DNA of 64,000 nucleotides. Origin: an uncultured Prevotellaceae bacterium. GTDB taxonomy: Bacteria; Bacteroidota; Bacteroidia; Bacteroidales; Bacteroidaceae. Shown one piece after another: positions 55,568 through 64,000 of the stretch. A program made the position numbers and the translations under genes. Numbering within the stretch: position 1 is the first letter of the stretch; each line of letters starts with the position of its first letter. The DNA is taken from contig ONMR01000007.1 of assembly GCA_900318995.1 (NCBI GenBank), positions 32,116 through 96,115 of the forward strand. Direction: 5' to 3'. The notes below the pieces were generated by a model, which did not search any database, was not told where the DNA came from, and saw only the letters and a list, made by a program, of their open reading frames with translations.

Positions 55568-55932
55568 AAAAGCTGATTCTGACATATCTGATAGTGCTTT
55601 CGGTACTGACCGTAGCCATAGTGCTGTCATTGCGTATGGCTTGGCCGGAGCAGTATCCGTCCCTGCTGTTCATTATACCGCTGTTCTATGCGGTAATGCT
55701 GGGCGTAATGGTATGGCTTAAGCGCTCAAACGAGAGAAAGGGTAAAGACCGCAGCATATTCTTCCTTACCTACAGGGTGGTCAAGATTCTGCTTGCCCTG
55801 GTTCTGCTTTTGGCATATTTCACTGCGGTGCGTACTCAGTTGCTGCCGTTTGCAGTGGTATTCATGATATATTACCTGTGCCTGTCGGCTGTTGAGACGG
55901 TACTGTTTATGAAAGGAGAGAAAAAGAGTTGA
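55564..55932 (+). CDS. Small membrane protein in the ATP synthase operon (AtpI-like position)
   Basis: A 122-residue protein with four hydrophobic helices and a basic cytosolic loop (KRSNERKGKDR). It stands where other operons have atpI or an assembly factor, directly before subunit a, and overlaps both neighbours by 4 nt (ATGA and TTGA). Sequence similarity to AtpI is not obvious by eye. A role in c-ring or a-subunit assembly is plausible from position alone. An ATG at 55552 is possible, but ATG 55564 gives the usual overlap. Confidence 0.7.
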   Translation: MKKLILTYLIVLSVLTVAIVLSLRMAWPEQYPSLLFIIPLFYAVMLGVMVWLKRSNERKGKDRSIFFLTYRVVKILLALVLLLAYFTAVRTQLLPFAVVFMIYYLCLSAVETVLFMKGEKKS

Positions 55933-56981
55933 AAAAGATAATTGCCATATTGTCATTGATGTTTCTGATTGCGGTTCCGGCCATGGCGCAGGAGTCTGCT
56001 CAGGATGAGACTGTCGATGTAAAAGGAGTAATATTCGGTCATCTGAAGGACTCTTATCACTGGCATATTATTACAATTGGTCAAAAGGAGGTAAGCCTGC
56101 ACCTGCCGGTAATACTTTACAGCAAGGTATCAGGTTGGCATTTCTTCTCTTCACGGGAACTTGAGCATACAGGCAGTTATGAGGGTTTCCATATAACGGG
56201 TGACGGTGCCCATGCAGGTAAACTTGTTGAGACGTTGCCCGATGGCACTGAACTCAAGCCGCTTGACCTGTCACTTACCAAGATAGCGCTGGCTGTGATA
56301 ATAAACAGCCTGCTGCTCTGCGTGATAGTGATGTGCACGGCCCGCTGGTACAGGCGCCACAGCGCTACCGATCCTGCTCCGGGCGGTTTTGTGGGCCTTA
56401 TGGAGTATGTAATTGCCATGATTGTGGATGATGTAATCAAGCCTTCGGTAGGCAAGGAGTACAAACGGTATACGCCGTTGCTGCTCACCATATTCTTCTT
56501 TATACTGTTGAGCAACATAATGGGTCTTATTCCCATATTCCCGGCTGGAGCCAATGTAACGGGCAATATCGCCATTACGCTCACTCTGGCGCTGGTAACA
56601 TTCTTTACGGTCAATGTGCTTGGTAACCGCGAGTATTGGAAAGAGATACTCTGGCCCGATGTCCCCATATTCCTTAAGGCTCCGGTGCCGCTGCTTCCGT
56701 TCATTGAGATTGTGGGTATATTCACCAAGCCGTTTGCTCTTACGGTTCGTCTGTTTGCCAATATCACTGCAGGTCATGCCATCATACTGTCGCTTACCTG
56801 TGTGATATTCATAACAGCAAAGATGGGACCGTTGATAGGTGCCCCGATGACAGTTCTGTCTGTATTCTTCATGATATTCATGAACATGTTGGAATTGCTT
56901 GTGGCATATATCCAGGCTTATGTGTTCACCATGCTTAGTGCTGTGTTCATCGGCCTGTCACGCCCTGAGGAACATAAATAA
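55929..56981 (+). CDS. atpB: ATP synthase F0 subunit a
   Basis: A 350-residue subunit a with an unusual N-terminus: a signal-like segment (KKIIAILSLMFLIAVPAMAQ) and a periplasmic extension of about 100 residues (SYHWHIITIGQKEVSLHL) before the membrane part, as in other Bacteroidetes. The essential Arg is in ALTVRLFANITAGH; the half-channel region is LLSNIMGLIPIFPAGANVTGN. The start is TTG at 55929, overlapping the previous stop (TTGA); the next Met lies inside the signal peptide, so TTG is the likely initiator. Confidence 0.92.
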   Translation: MKKIIAILSLMFLIAVPAMAQESAQDETVDVKGVIFGHLKDSYHWHIITIGQKEVSLHLPVILYSKVSGWHFFSSRELEHTGSYEGFHITGDGAHAGKLVETLPDGTELKPLDLSLTKIALAVIINSLLLCVIVMCTARWYRRHSATDPAPGGFVGLMEYVIAMIVDDVIKPSVGKEYKRYTPLLLTIFFFILLSNIMGLIPIFPAGANVTGNIAITLTLALVTFFTVNVLGNREYWKEILWPDVPIFLKAPVPLLPFIEIVGIFTKPFALTVRLFANITAGHAIILSLTCVIFITAKMGPLIGAPMTVLSVFFMIFMNMLELLVAYIQAYVFTMLSAVFIGLSRPEEHK

Positions 56982-57026
56982 TTGAGAATTGAGAATTTAT
57001 GATTAACAACTTAAAATAACAACATT

Positions 57027-57284
57027 ATGATGTTAGCAACAATGTTACAGGCTGCCGCAGGTGCAGCATTAGGAAATGGCGTAATAGCACTTGGTGCCGC
57101 TATCGCAGTTGTAGGTGCCGCCCTCGGTCTGGGTCGTATCGGTCAGTCTGCAATGGAGTCAATCGCACGTCAACCCCAGGCCGCCGGTGATATCCGCAGC
57201 TCAATGATTCTTATCGGCGCCTTCATGGAGGGTGTATCACTTCTGGCTGTAATCGTTTGTCTGTTGGCACTTTACGCTAAGTAA
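57027..57284 (+). CDS. atpE: ATP synthase F0 subunit c
   Basis: An 85-residue hairpin of two membrane helices with the conserved loop ARQPQAAGD. The ion-binding carboxylate is Glu in AFMEGVSLL of helix 2. Compared with Na+ types (Gln in helix 1, Ser/Thr after the Glu, Tyr further on), helix 1 has Leu at the Gln position and the Glu is followed by Gly-Val, so this is a proton-binding c ring. ATG 57027 and 57030 are adjacent alternatives. It overlaps atpF by one base. Confidence 0.95.
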   Translation: MMLATMLQAAAGAALGNGVIALGAAIAVVGAALGLGRIGQSAMESIARQPQAAGDIRSSMILIGAFMEGVSLLAVIVCLLALYAK

Positions 57285-57781
57285 TGGACCTTCTGATTCC
57301 CGAAGTCGGTACAATCATCTGGATGCTCATTGCAGCCGGAATTGTCTTCTTTATACTGGTTAAGTGGGGATTCCCCATCATAACCCGTATGGTTGATGAG
57401 CGCAATGAGTATATTGACAAGTCGCTCCTGGCGGCCAAAGAGGCCAACGAGCGTCTTGCCGGTATCCAGAATGAGTGTGATGAACTGCTCAAGGAGACCC
57501 GTGCCGAGAAGGCGCGTATCCTTAAGGAGGCTGCCGACCGGCGTGATGAAATCATTGCAGAGGCCGAAAACCGTGCCAAGGAGAGCGGTGAGAAACTCAT
57601 CGCCGATGCACGCGAACAGATTCGTCTTGAGAAGGAGGAGGCACTGCGCAGCATGCGCCGTCAGGTAGCCGAATTGTCGGTCCAGGTGGCCGAGAGGGTT
57701 GTGCTTAAGGAACTCTCAACCGATGAGGACCAGCTCCTTCTGATAGACCGTATGATAGATGACGTCAAAACAGAAAAGTAA
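57284..57781 (+). CDS. atpF: ATP synthase F0 subunit b
   Basis: A 165-residue peripheral-stalk protein: one N-terminal membrane helix (TIIWMLIAAGIVFFILV) and a long charged coiled coil (residues 35-150, rich in Ala, Glu and Arg) ending in a short delta-binding tail. It dimerises to connect subunit a with F1. The ATG overlaps the atpE stop codon (TAATG), so translation is coupled. Confidence 0.95.
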   Translation: MDLLIPEVGTIIWMLIAAGIVFFILVKWGFPIITRMVDERNEYIDKSLLAAKEANERLAGIQNECDELLKETRAEKARILKEAADRRDEIIAEAENRAKESGEKLIADAREQIRLEKEEALRSMRRQVAELSVQVAERVVLKELSTDEDQLLLIDRMIDDVKTEK

Positions 57782-57784
57782 GGT

Positions 57785-58348
57785 ATGAATACAGGAACCG
57801 TTTCCGTGCGTTACGCCAAGGCTCTGCTGCAGTATGCGGTGGAGCAGGGTGATGCTGTGCAGGTTTATGCCGAGATGCAGACGCTTGCCTCACGGATGCG
57901 GGCTGTTCGTGCCATACATGACCGTCTGGTTGACCCCACGGTAAGCGTGGGCGATAAATGCAGCCTGCTTGAGACTGCTGTCACGGACGGAAAGAAACCG
58001 CTGAGTGGCTCTGCACAGGCTTTCTTCAAGCTCGCCGTAGGTGCCGGACGCGGTGACTGCCTGCTGTTTATGGCCGTAAGCTATCAGGACCTGTACCGCC
58101 TCAAAAATGGTATCGTGCCGGTTGAGCTTATAACAGCCACCCCTGTGGGCGATGAACGCAGGGCGCGGCTCAAACAGTTGGTAGAGAACGTAGAGCACGG
58201 CAGTGTGGAATGGACCCACACTGTTGACCCGTCACTTGACGGCGGATTCGTGCTTCTGGTTGACGGATTCCGCCTTGACGCCAGCGTGGCGGGCAAGCTG
58301 CAGAGAATCCGCAAGGAACTTATAGAAAAGAATAACCGTATCATATAA
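57785..58348 (+). CDS. atpH: ATP synthase F1 subunit delta
   Basis: A 187-residue subunit with the helical N-terminal domain ([26 protein letters not shown], typical RYAxAL pattern) and the C-terminal stalk-binding part with [21 protein letters not shown] and [25 protein letters not shown]. It joins the b dimer to the top of F1. It begins 3 nt after atpF and overlaps atpA by one base. Confidence 0.93.
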   Translation: MNTGTVSVRYAKALLQYAVEQGDAVQVYAEMQTLASRMRAVRAIHDRLVDPTVSVGDKCSLLETAVTDGKKPLSGSAQAFFKLAVGAGRGDCLLFMAVSYQDLYRLKNGIVPVELITATPVGDERRARLKQLVENVEHGSVEWTHTVDPSLDGGFVLLVDGFRLDASVAGKLQRIRKELIEKNNRII

Positions 58349-59934
58349 TGGCAAACGGAATAAAGGCAAGTGAGGTATCGGAGGTACTTCTGGAACAGCT
58401 TAAGGGTATTGACACCAGCGCCCGATTCCAGGAGGTTGGAACCGTGCTCCAGGTGAGTGACGGCGTGGTCCGCATTTACGGACTCAAGAATGCCGAGGCC
58501 GATGAGCTGATAGAGTTTGACAATGGCATCCAGGCCATAGTGATGAATCTGGAGGAGGATAACGTAGGTGCCATCCTGCTGGGTCCTACCGATCAGATTA
58601 AGGAGGACATGACCGTGCACCGCACGGGCCGCATTGCCTCCATCAACGTAAGTGAGAACATGCTGGGCCGCGTGGTCAACCCGCTGGGTAAGCCACTTGA
58701 CGGTCTTAAGGATATAGAGGGTCCCTTCTTTGAGATGCCCCTGGAGCGTAAGGCTCCCGGTGTTGTATTCCGTGAGCCGGTGCATCAGCCGCTGCAGACA
58801 GGTCTGCGTGCCATAGATGCCATGATCCCGATTGGTCGCGGTCAGCGTGAGCTTATAATCGGTGACCGTCAGACAGGTAAGACCGCCATTGCCATTGATA
58901 CCATCATCAATCAGCGTAAGAACTATGAGGCAGGTGACCCTGTCTATTGCATATATGTGGCTGTGGGCCAGAAGGGTTCTACCGTTGCAACCATCGTGAA
59001 CACTCTGCGTCAGCACGGTGCTCTGGATTACACCATTGTGGTGGCCGCAACCGCTGCCGATCCTGCAGCCCTGCAGTACTATGCACCGCTGGCAGGTGCC
59101 GCCATAGGTGAGTATTTCCGTGATACCGGCCGTCATGCCCTGGTGGTTTATGATGACCTCTCCAAGCAGGCCGTAGCCTATCGTGAGGTGTCACTTATTT
59201 TGAAACGTCCTTCGGGCCGTGAGGCATATCCGGGTGATATATTCTATCTGCACTCACGTCTGCTTGAGCGTGCAGCCAAGATAATCAGCCAGCAGGAGGT
59301 TGCCGAGAAGATGAATGACCTTCCACAGTCGCTTGTGGGTCACGTCAAGGGTGGCGGCTCTCTGACTGCTCTGCCTATCATCGAGACACAGGCCGGTGAC
59401 GTATCGGCCTATATCCCCACCAACGTGATCTCAATTACCGACGGTCAGATATATCTGGAGTCAAGTCTCTTCAACCAGGGATTCCGTCCCGCCATCAACG
59501 TGGGTATATCGGTATCACGTGTGGGCGGTAACGCTCAGATCAAGTCCATGAAGAAGGTGGCCGGTACACTTAAGATTGACCAGGCTCAGTACCGCGAGCT
59601 GGAGGCGTTCAGCAAGTTCAGCAGCGATATGGACCCCGTTACCGCCATGGTGCTTGACAAGGGCCGCAAGAACAACCGCCTGCTTATTCAGCCCCAGTAT
59701 TCACCTATGCCGGTAGGCGAGCAGATTGCAGTGCTTTACTGCGGTATCCACGGCCTTCTGAGCGAGGTCCCGCTGGACCGTGTCATCGATTTTGAGGACC
59801 GTTTTGTGGAGATTGTACGCGGCAAGTACAAGGAGAGCATACTTGATGTGCTGTCCAAGGGCGTGATGAATGATGAGGTAGGCAAACTCATTGAGGAGGC
59901 CGCCGACAAGACAATCCAGGAATTAGGAATCTGA
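58348..59934 (+). CDS. atpA: ATP synthase F1 subunit alpha
   Basis: A 528-residue non-catalytic nucleotide-binding subunit. Walker A is GDRQTGKT, followed by [32 protein letters not shown] and the arginine finger region in [17 protein letters not shown] are intact. It alternates with beta in the F1 hexamer. The start overlaps the atpH stop (TAATG). It lies downstream of beta in the operon, reversed from the E. coli order. Confidence 0.97.
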   Translation: MANGIKASEVSEVLLEQLKGIDTSARFQEVGTVLQVSDGVVRIYGLKNAEADELIEFDNGIQAIVMNLEEDNVGAILLGPTDQIKEDMTVHRTGRIASINVSENMLGRVVNPLGKPLDGLKDIEGPFFEMPLERKAPGVVFREPVHQPLQTGLRAIDAMIPIGRGQRELIIGDRQTGKTAIAIDTIINQRKNYEAGDPVYCIYVAVGQKGSTVATIVNTLRQHGALDYTIVVAATAADPAALQYYAPLAGAAIGEYFRDTGRHALVVYDDLSKQAVAYREVSLILKRPSGREAYPGDIFYLHSRLLERAAKIISQQEVAEKMNDLPQSLVGHVKGGGSLTALPIIETQAGDVSAYIPTNVISITDGQIYLESSLFNQGFRPAINVGISVSRVGGNAQIKSMKKVAGTLKIDQAQYRELEAFSKFSSDMDPVTAMVLDKGRKNNRLLIQPQYSPMPVGEQIAVLYCGIHGLLSEVPLDRVIDFEDRFVEIVRGKYKESILDVLSKGVMNDEVGKLIEEAADKTIQELGI

Positions 59935-59940
59935 TAAGTA

Positions 59941-60795
59941 ATGTCACTCAAGGAGATAAAGACCCGTATCCAGTCGGTCAGCAATACACGCAAGACCACA
60001 TCGGCCATGAAGATGGTGTCGAGCGTGAAACTTCGCAAGGCTCAGCAGAACATTCAGTTTGCCGTGCCTTACGTGAATCAGCTGGATGGTATCCTTAAAC
60101 GCCTGTCGTCCGATCCCGAGGCCCGCAAGGTGTCGCCGCTGGTTGTGGAGCGTGAAGTCAAGGAGGTGGCTATGGTCTGCTTCTCGTCCGATTCCAGCCT
60201 GTGCGGCGGTTTTAACGGCAACATCATACGTCACAGCCGCGCACTTTATAATGAACTCTACAAGATTGACCAGACGCCTCTGGTCTATACCGTAGGCCAG
60301 AAGATAACTGATGCATTCCGTAAGGAGGGGCTGACCGTAAACACTGGTTATGCCGGCATGATGCAGAGCCGCAGTTATGAGCAGGCGGCATCACTGGCCG
60401 ATGACCTTATGGATATGTATCTGAACGGCCATCTGGACAAGGTGGTGCTTACCTATACACACTTCAAAAGCGCCGGATCACAGCAGATCGTGGATGAGGT
60501 GCTGCTGCCGGTTACTGTTCCTGCCGGCCAGTCGGATCAGGAGAGTGACTACATTCTGGAGCCATCGGCCGCAGAGCTTATGAAAGTGTTGCTGCCCAAG
60601 GTTATACGCATGAAAGTATATTGCGCCATGCTGGACTCTTATGCCAGCGAGCAGGCCGCCCGCGTGATTGCCATGCAGGCCGCCACCGAGAATGCGGATA
60701 ATCTGATTGGGGAGCTAACCCTCCAGTACAACAAACTGCGCCAGCAAGCCATAACCAATGAGATACTGGATCTTGCTGCCGGCGCCCAAAAATAG
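59941..60795 (+). CDS. atpG: ATP synthase F1 subunit gamma
   Basis: A 284-residue central-stalk protein. The N-terminal helix SLKEIKTRIQSVSNTRKTTSAMKMVSS and the C-terminal helix AMLDSYASEQAARVIAMQAATENADNLI...NKLRQQAITNEILDLAAGA form the rotating coiled coil; SDSSLCGGFNGNI is the conserved foot region. It is the last gene of the operon. Its final codons and TAG stop lie inside the palindrome at 60789-60829. Confidence 0.95.
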   Translation: MSLKEIKTRIQSVSNTRKTTSAMKMVSSVKLRKAQQNIQFAVPYVNQLDGILKRLSSDPEARKVSPLVVEREVKEVAMVCFSSDSSLCGGFNGNIIRHSRALYNELYKIDQTPLVYTVGQKITDAFRKEGLTVNTGYAGMMQSRSYEQAASLADDLMDMYLNGHLDKVVLTYTHFKSAGSQQIVDEVLLPVTVPAGQSDQESDYILEPSAAELMKVLLPKVIRMKVYCAMLDSYASEQAARVIAMQAATENADNLIGELTLQYNKLRQQAITNEILDLAAGAQK

Positions 60796-60829
60796 TACAA
60801 AAGGGGACAGTCCCCTTTTGTACTATTTT
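60789..60829. repeat. GGGGAC palindrome at the atpG stop codon
   Basis: Positions 60789-60808 and 60810-60829 are perfect reverse complements around a single central base. The core TACAAAAGGGGACAG is nearly identical to the arms at 16944-16970 and 17053-17079. The TAG stop of atpG (60793-60795) lies in the left arm. It can also form the terminator of the operon, since TTTT and TATTTTG follow the GC-rich core. Confidence 0.92.
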
Positions 60830-60845
60830 GTACCGAAAACGAATT

Positions 60846-61871
60846 ATGTCAGAAATGAGGATAGAGAGCCTGGCGCTGCACTATGTGGGCAATCAGGCTA
60901 ATGAGGAGCCGTTTGTATGCTCCAAAAAACTGTTTACGCTGAGCGAGGATATGAACACCCTGCTCACCGAGTACTTTGTGGGCTCGTTCAAGAGTGAGGA
61001 GCGTTTTGTGTTCCATGATGACATGGGGCTTGAGAACAACCGTGTCTATAGGCTGGTATCGGACATATTCGACAACCCGGGCATGCTCTATGATTTCTCG
61101 GTCGATCTGGCCACACACCTGTATGAGAACTGCCAGCATCCCAAGATTAAGGGCGGCGATTTTATAGTGGCTCATATTACAGGCCTGGGGATAGGGCGTG
61201 ACATAAACGAGGCTATCGGCCTGTTCAAGATAGAGAACAAGGAGACCTTCCTTACCTTTGAGCATGATGAGGATGGTTTTGACATATCGCCCGTGGACGG
61301 CGTGAACCTGCGCCGTCTTGACAAGGGTGCGCTCATAATGAATTACGAGCGTGAGAAAGGCTACATGGTGGCAGTGGTCGATAAGACCAACACCCAGGGT
61401 GCCAGCTACTGGATCGATGACTATCTGCACCTGATGCGCCGTCAGGACTCATATTTCCAGACCCAGAACGTGATGGAACTGACCCGCAATTTTGTGGCGC
61501 AGGAGCTGCCCAAGCAGTTCAACGTGAACCGTGCCGACCAGGCCGACCTGCTGAGCCGCACCATGGGATTCTTCAAGAACAATCCCAAGTTCGATATGCC
61601 GTCATTTGAGCAGCAGGTAATATCCCAGCCCGAAGTGGTGGGTATGTTCGATGATTACCGCAACCGTTACGAGCAGGAGCGTCAGATACAGCTCCAGGAC
61701 CAGTTTGACGTAAGCGAGGGAGCCGTAAAGAAACAGAACCGCCTCTACAAGAGCGTCATCAAACTGGACAAGAACTTCCACATATACGTGCACGGCAGCC
61801 GCCAGCTGATAGAGCAGGGTGAGGACGAGCACGGCAAGTTCTACAAACTCTACTTCAACGAAGAGAGTTGA
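60846..61871 (+). CDS. Nucleoid-associated protein, NdpA/YejK family
   Basis: A 341-residue soluble protein of the 37-kDa nucleoid-associated family. Typical segments are SLALHYVGNQANEEPFVCSKKLF at the start, GGDFIVAHITGLGIG and LALKI-like GLFKIENKETFL in the middle, and the C-terminal LPKQFNVNRADQADLLSRTMGFFKNN. The E. coli homologue binds the chromosome; its exact role is unclear. ATG 60846 is preferred over TTG 60828, which lies within the palindrome. It has no evident promoter of its own between 60796 and 60845, so it may be read through from the ATP synthase operon. Confidence 0.85.
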   Translation: MSEMRIESLALHYVGNQANEEPFVCSKKLFTLSEDMNTLLTEYFVGSFKSEERFVFHDDMGLENNRVYRLVSDIFDNPGMLYDFSVDLATHLYENCQHPKIKGGDFIVAHITGLGIGRDINEAIGLFKIENKETFLTFEHDEDGFDISPVDGVNLRRLDKGALIMNYEREKGYMVAVVDKTNTQGASYWIDDYLHLMRRQDSYFQTQNVMELTRNFVAQELPKQFNVNRADQADLLSRTMGFFKNNPKFDMPSFEQQVISQPEVVGMFDDYRNRYEQERQIQLQDQFDVSEGAVKKQNRLYKSVIKLDKNFHIYVHGSRQLIEQGEDEHGKFYKLYFNEES

Positions 61872-61891
61872 TAGGCCTTCCAGGCCGGTCA

Positions 61892-61929
61892 AAAAAAACA
61901 GGTGCCCCGATTGGGACACCTGTTTTTTT
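61892..61929. terminator. Bidirectional terminator between ndpA-like and GH2 genes
   Basis: AAAAAAACAGGTG (61892-61904) pairs with CACCTGTTTTTTT (61917-61929); inside, CCC/GGG extends the stem after one mismatch, loop GATT. Long A and T runs on the two sides allow termination in both directions. Confidence 0.9.
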
Positions 61930-61946
61930 GCTGCGGGATGGAAACC

Positions 61947-64000
61947 TTAGCGCAGCGGTTTGATGGTGATGGTGCGCTGGTATGGTTGGGGCAGTACGCG
62001 GTACTGGTTGAAGATGCCGCGGGCTGTGCAGCCTACACCTGATGTTGCGTAGTCAAGGTTCAGGGTGATATCTCCTCCGCGCTGCAACTGATACTGATAG
62101 ATGGCCTTGGTCAGGTTATCGGTAGTGCAGTCATATGCGTTGAAGTTGAAGTACTGATCCATGCTGAACTCCAGACCCTTGCCTGAGTTGTCGGTCAGGC
62201 GAACCCAGCGGTTATCGGTCCTCAAGCCGTAATCCTGCGGGATGAGGTAGGGCTCATACATATCATTTACGGTGGTGTTGTATATGCCTATGCGGTATCC
62301 GGTCTTGCGGTCGGGATATGATGCCTGAGGTCCGCGCCCGTACCATTCAACCTTGCTCAGTGACTTGTCTAAACTCATGGTCACACCGATACGGGGCAGC
62401 CACTGCGGCATCTTGCCCATGGGGCTTACCTTATGATGTACGGTGACGGTTCCGTCAGAATTTACAACCCAGTGCCAGTCATTCTCGAAGCGGTTATCGG
62501 TAGCATTGGTGGAGAGTGAATTCTCTTTCACGTCAATCACTACGACATCAGCACCCTTGAAGGCCTTGACCGATACGGGAACAAGGTTTCTCTTGTCTAA
62601 TGAGGCTGCATAGTAATGGCTGGCCAGAACGGTATTGGCTCCGATGTTTCCGTAGCCCTGGATAGACGGCTGGCCGGCACCGCTGCCGTTCCATCCGTCA
62701 ATCTCATTGGCCACGGGAGCACGCCATACATTCAGTGTAACGGGAGACTTGAGCATTTCCTTGCCGTCAACGTTCATTGATTCAAGAGCACCGCTCACGG
62801 CGTTGAAGCGGTAGGTGAATCCCTGTCCGCTTACAACTATGCCGTTACTGCCCTGAGTAAGTGTTATATTGCGTTTTATTGCAGGACCGGCAAGGGCAGG
62901 TTTGTTCCAGGACTTGAGCTCAAACTGATCCCATGCCACCTCATGACCTGCCTTGGCCCAGACCTCATCCTTCTTAAGTGATGAACTTATCTCCAGGCGG
63001 TACTCTTTGCCGGGCTCAATCTTAGCTGGCTTGTGGAACGGTATTCTAACCATCTTTCTGGTCAGCGGCTCCACGTCCAGATTCAGTGTGCCTGATTCTA
63101 TTACCTTGTCATCGGCCATAAGTGACCATTTGGTATTGTAGATTGAGGCGTTGGTAAAGTGGTTGCGGTTCCATACCTCAACGTTACCGAATACAAGGTC
63201 AACCAGCGTGAATGAGAGCGGTTGTACGGTTTTCTTCATCTGCCACATCTCGGGCTGGGGTACACGGTTGGGCCAGATTGAGCCATAGGTGCGGGCTCCC
63301 TGTCCGTATGTGTAGAATGTGCCCTGGTTCTGCTCCTCCTCAAAGTCAAGCCACAGGGCTGCCTTGGCGGGATCAAAGCTGCCGGGAAGCACTGCATCGG
63401 CAAACACGCCAACGTTGTCTATCATGGCGTCGCAGATGTAGGGGTTGGCATCCTGACCGCATGACTGCTCGTCACGACCTATGCAGAGTGACAGGGGCAG
63501 ATTGCGGATATTGCCCGATGCAGCCTGTGATGCAACCTGTGTGCCGTCAATGAAGAGCTTCATCTCACTGCCGTCATAGACAGCTGTCACGTTGTGCCAT
63601 TTGTTCTCCCAATCCTCGGGCAGGGGTGCCGACAGGGTCTGCTTGCGGCCGTTGTCGATATAGAAGTCAAGTCTTTCTGCTCCCTGCTGCTTAAGACCGT
63701 ACTGGTTGCTGCCCTTGCAGATCAGGTAACCGCCGCTGCGGTTGAACAGGCGCGGATAGATATCCAGGGTGAGGGTAAGCTTATTGCCGCTTATCTCCAC
63801 ATTATCGGCCCTATATACCTGAACCCACTGCTCCTGCTTGTGCAGGTCAAGTGCCTTACCTGTAGGTCCTTGCTCAAGAGTAGCACGACCCATGATATGG
63901 GCGGGAGTCTTGTAAGGAGACTGATCCTTGAGCAGTCTTACTGGCTCCTCCAGACCGGGACTAACAAAATCCCAGATGGCACCGCCCATCAGTTTGGGAT
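61947..64000 (-). CDS. GH2 beta-galactosidase-like enzyme, C-terminal part (runs off the window)
   Basis: About 684 residues of a larger secreted glycosidase are visible; the start lies beyond position 64000. The fragment opens with PKLMGGAIWDFVSPGL, the last conserved segment of the GH2 catalytic barrel (GGFIWDW-type). Then come a LamG-like concanavalin domain (about residues 40-220: DLHKQEQWVQV, WHNVTAVYDGSEMKLFIDGTQV, NPYICDAMIDNVGVF), a DUF4981-like Ig domain and the beta-galactosidase small chain (YRFNAVSGALESMNVDG, WYGRGPQASYPDRKTG). The LamG insertion between barrel and small chain is a known Bacteroidetes variant. It should release beta-linked galactose or related sugars from glycans. 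Confidence 0.88.
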   Translation of the reverse strand, partial: PKLMGGAIWDFVSPGLEEPVRLLKDQSPYKTPAHIMGRATLEQGPTGKALDLHKQEQWVQVYRADNVEISGNKLTLTLDIYPRLFNRSGGYLICKGSNQYGLKQQGAERLDFYIDNGRKQTLSAPLPEDWENKWHNVTAVYDGSEMKLFIDGTQVASQAASGNIRNLPLSLCIGRDEQSCGQDANPYICDAMIDNVGVFADAVLPGSFDPAKAALWLDFEEEQNQGTFYTYGQGARTYGSIWPNRVPQPEMWQMKKTVQPLSFTLVDLVFGNVEVWNRNHFTNASIYNTKWSLMADDKVIESGTLNLDVEPLTRKMVRIPFHKPAKIEPGKEYRLEISSSLKKDEVWAKAGHEVAWDQFELKSWNKPALAGPAIKRNITLTQGSNGIVVSGQGFTYRFNAVSGALESMNVDGKEMLKSPVTLNVWRAPVANEIDGWNGSGAGQPSIQGYGNIGANTVLASHYYAASLDKRNLVPVSVKAFKGADVVVIDVKENSLSTNATDNRFENDWHWVVNSDGTVTVHHKVSPMGKMPQWLPRIGVTMSLDKSLSKVEWYGRGPQASYPDRKTGYRIGIYNTTVNDMYEPYLIPQDYGLRTDNRWVRLTDNSGKGLEFSMDQYFNFNAYDCTTDNLTKAIYQYQLQRGGDITLNLDYATSGVGCTARGIFNQYRVLPQPYQRTITIKPLR

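Noticed and set aside
58084-59136. 350-codon open frame on the minus strand across atpH/atpA
   Set aside because: Shadow of highly expressed atpA codon usage; no family features.

Overview
The window is chromosomal DNA from a member of the Bacteroidetes, most likely a Bacteroidales gut or oral commensal (Bacteroides/Prevotella-like). Supporting evidence: the -7 promoter motif TAnnTTTG recurs upstream of genes, clear Shine-Dalgarno sequences are scarce, the ATP synthase genes run beta-epsilon-(small membrane protein)-a-c-b-delta-alpha-gamma, and there are family-typical proteins (TonB receptor with a DUF4249 partner, fimbrillin-like lipoprotein, BlaI/M56 pair, Wzi-type capsule protein, GH43 and GH2 exo-enzymes). 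I cannot name a genus.

Layout. 2-4429: tightly overlapping operon with an alpha/beta hydrolase, a PaaK-like adenylate-forming ligase, a PlsC-like acyltransferase and a short formate/nitrite-type channel. 4458-5873: secreted GH43 lipoprotein. 6019-7418: AbiEi/AbiEii-type toxin-antitoxin pair. 7419-9151 (minus): M15 peptidase and Gfo/Idh/MocA oxidoreductase. 9316-12369: BlaI repressor and an M56 membrane peptidase fused to a FISUMP-like domain. 12470-16943: carAB behind a leader with a terminator-like hairpin; CarA lacks the glutaminase cysteine. 17080-19617 (minus): fabD and a cytoplasmic GH13 enzyme. 19814-36096: Wzx/Wzy-type surface polysaccharide locus (initiating sugar transferase, Wza-like export protein, Wzz, Wzz-Wzy fusion, flippase, GT2, double GT4, GT4, epimerase, esterase, Wzi, lipoprotein). 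36106-44026: antiporter, UvrD/PcrA helicase, DUF4249 protein and TonB receptor. 44090-44611: four tRNAs (Gly, Leu, Leu, Gly) with a duplicated structured element next to each tRNA-Gly. 44906-46185: broken amidohydrolase. 46473-48050: fimbrillin-like lipoprotein and an orphan. 48130-53695: hydrolase, tyrosine phosphatase, OPT transporter, Ca/Na exchanger. 53814-60795: complete F-type ATP synthase operon. 60846-64000: nucleoid-associated protein and the C-terminal part of a GH2 enzyme.

Three observations stand out. (1) A family of GGGGAC-core palindromes sits at or just after stop codons (5879, 16941, 17053, 60789, with a diverged member at 33980). They resemble REP-type elements mobilised by IS200-like RAYT transposases, but no such transposase gene lies in the window. 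(2) CarA has Gly in place of the catalytic Cys, while CarB is intact and reads like eukaryotic CPS; together they predict an ammonia-using carbamoyl phosphate synthase. (3) The 5' flanks of the two tRNA-Gly genes carry the same fold with compensatory base changes, and its first hairpin includes the tRNA 5' end. No CRISPR array, prophage, integrase or complete insertion sequence was seen.
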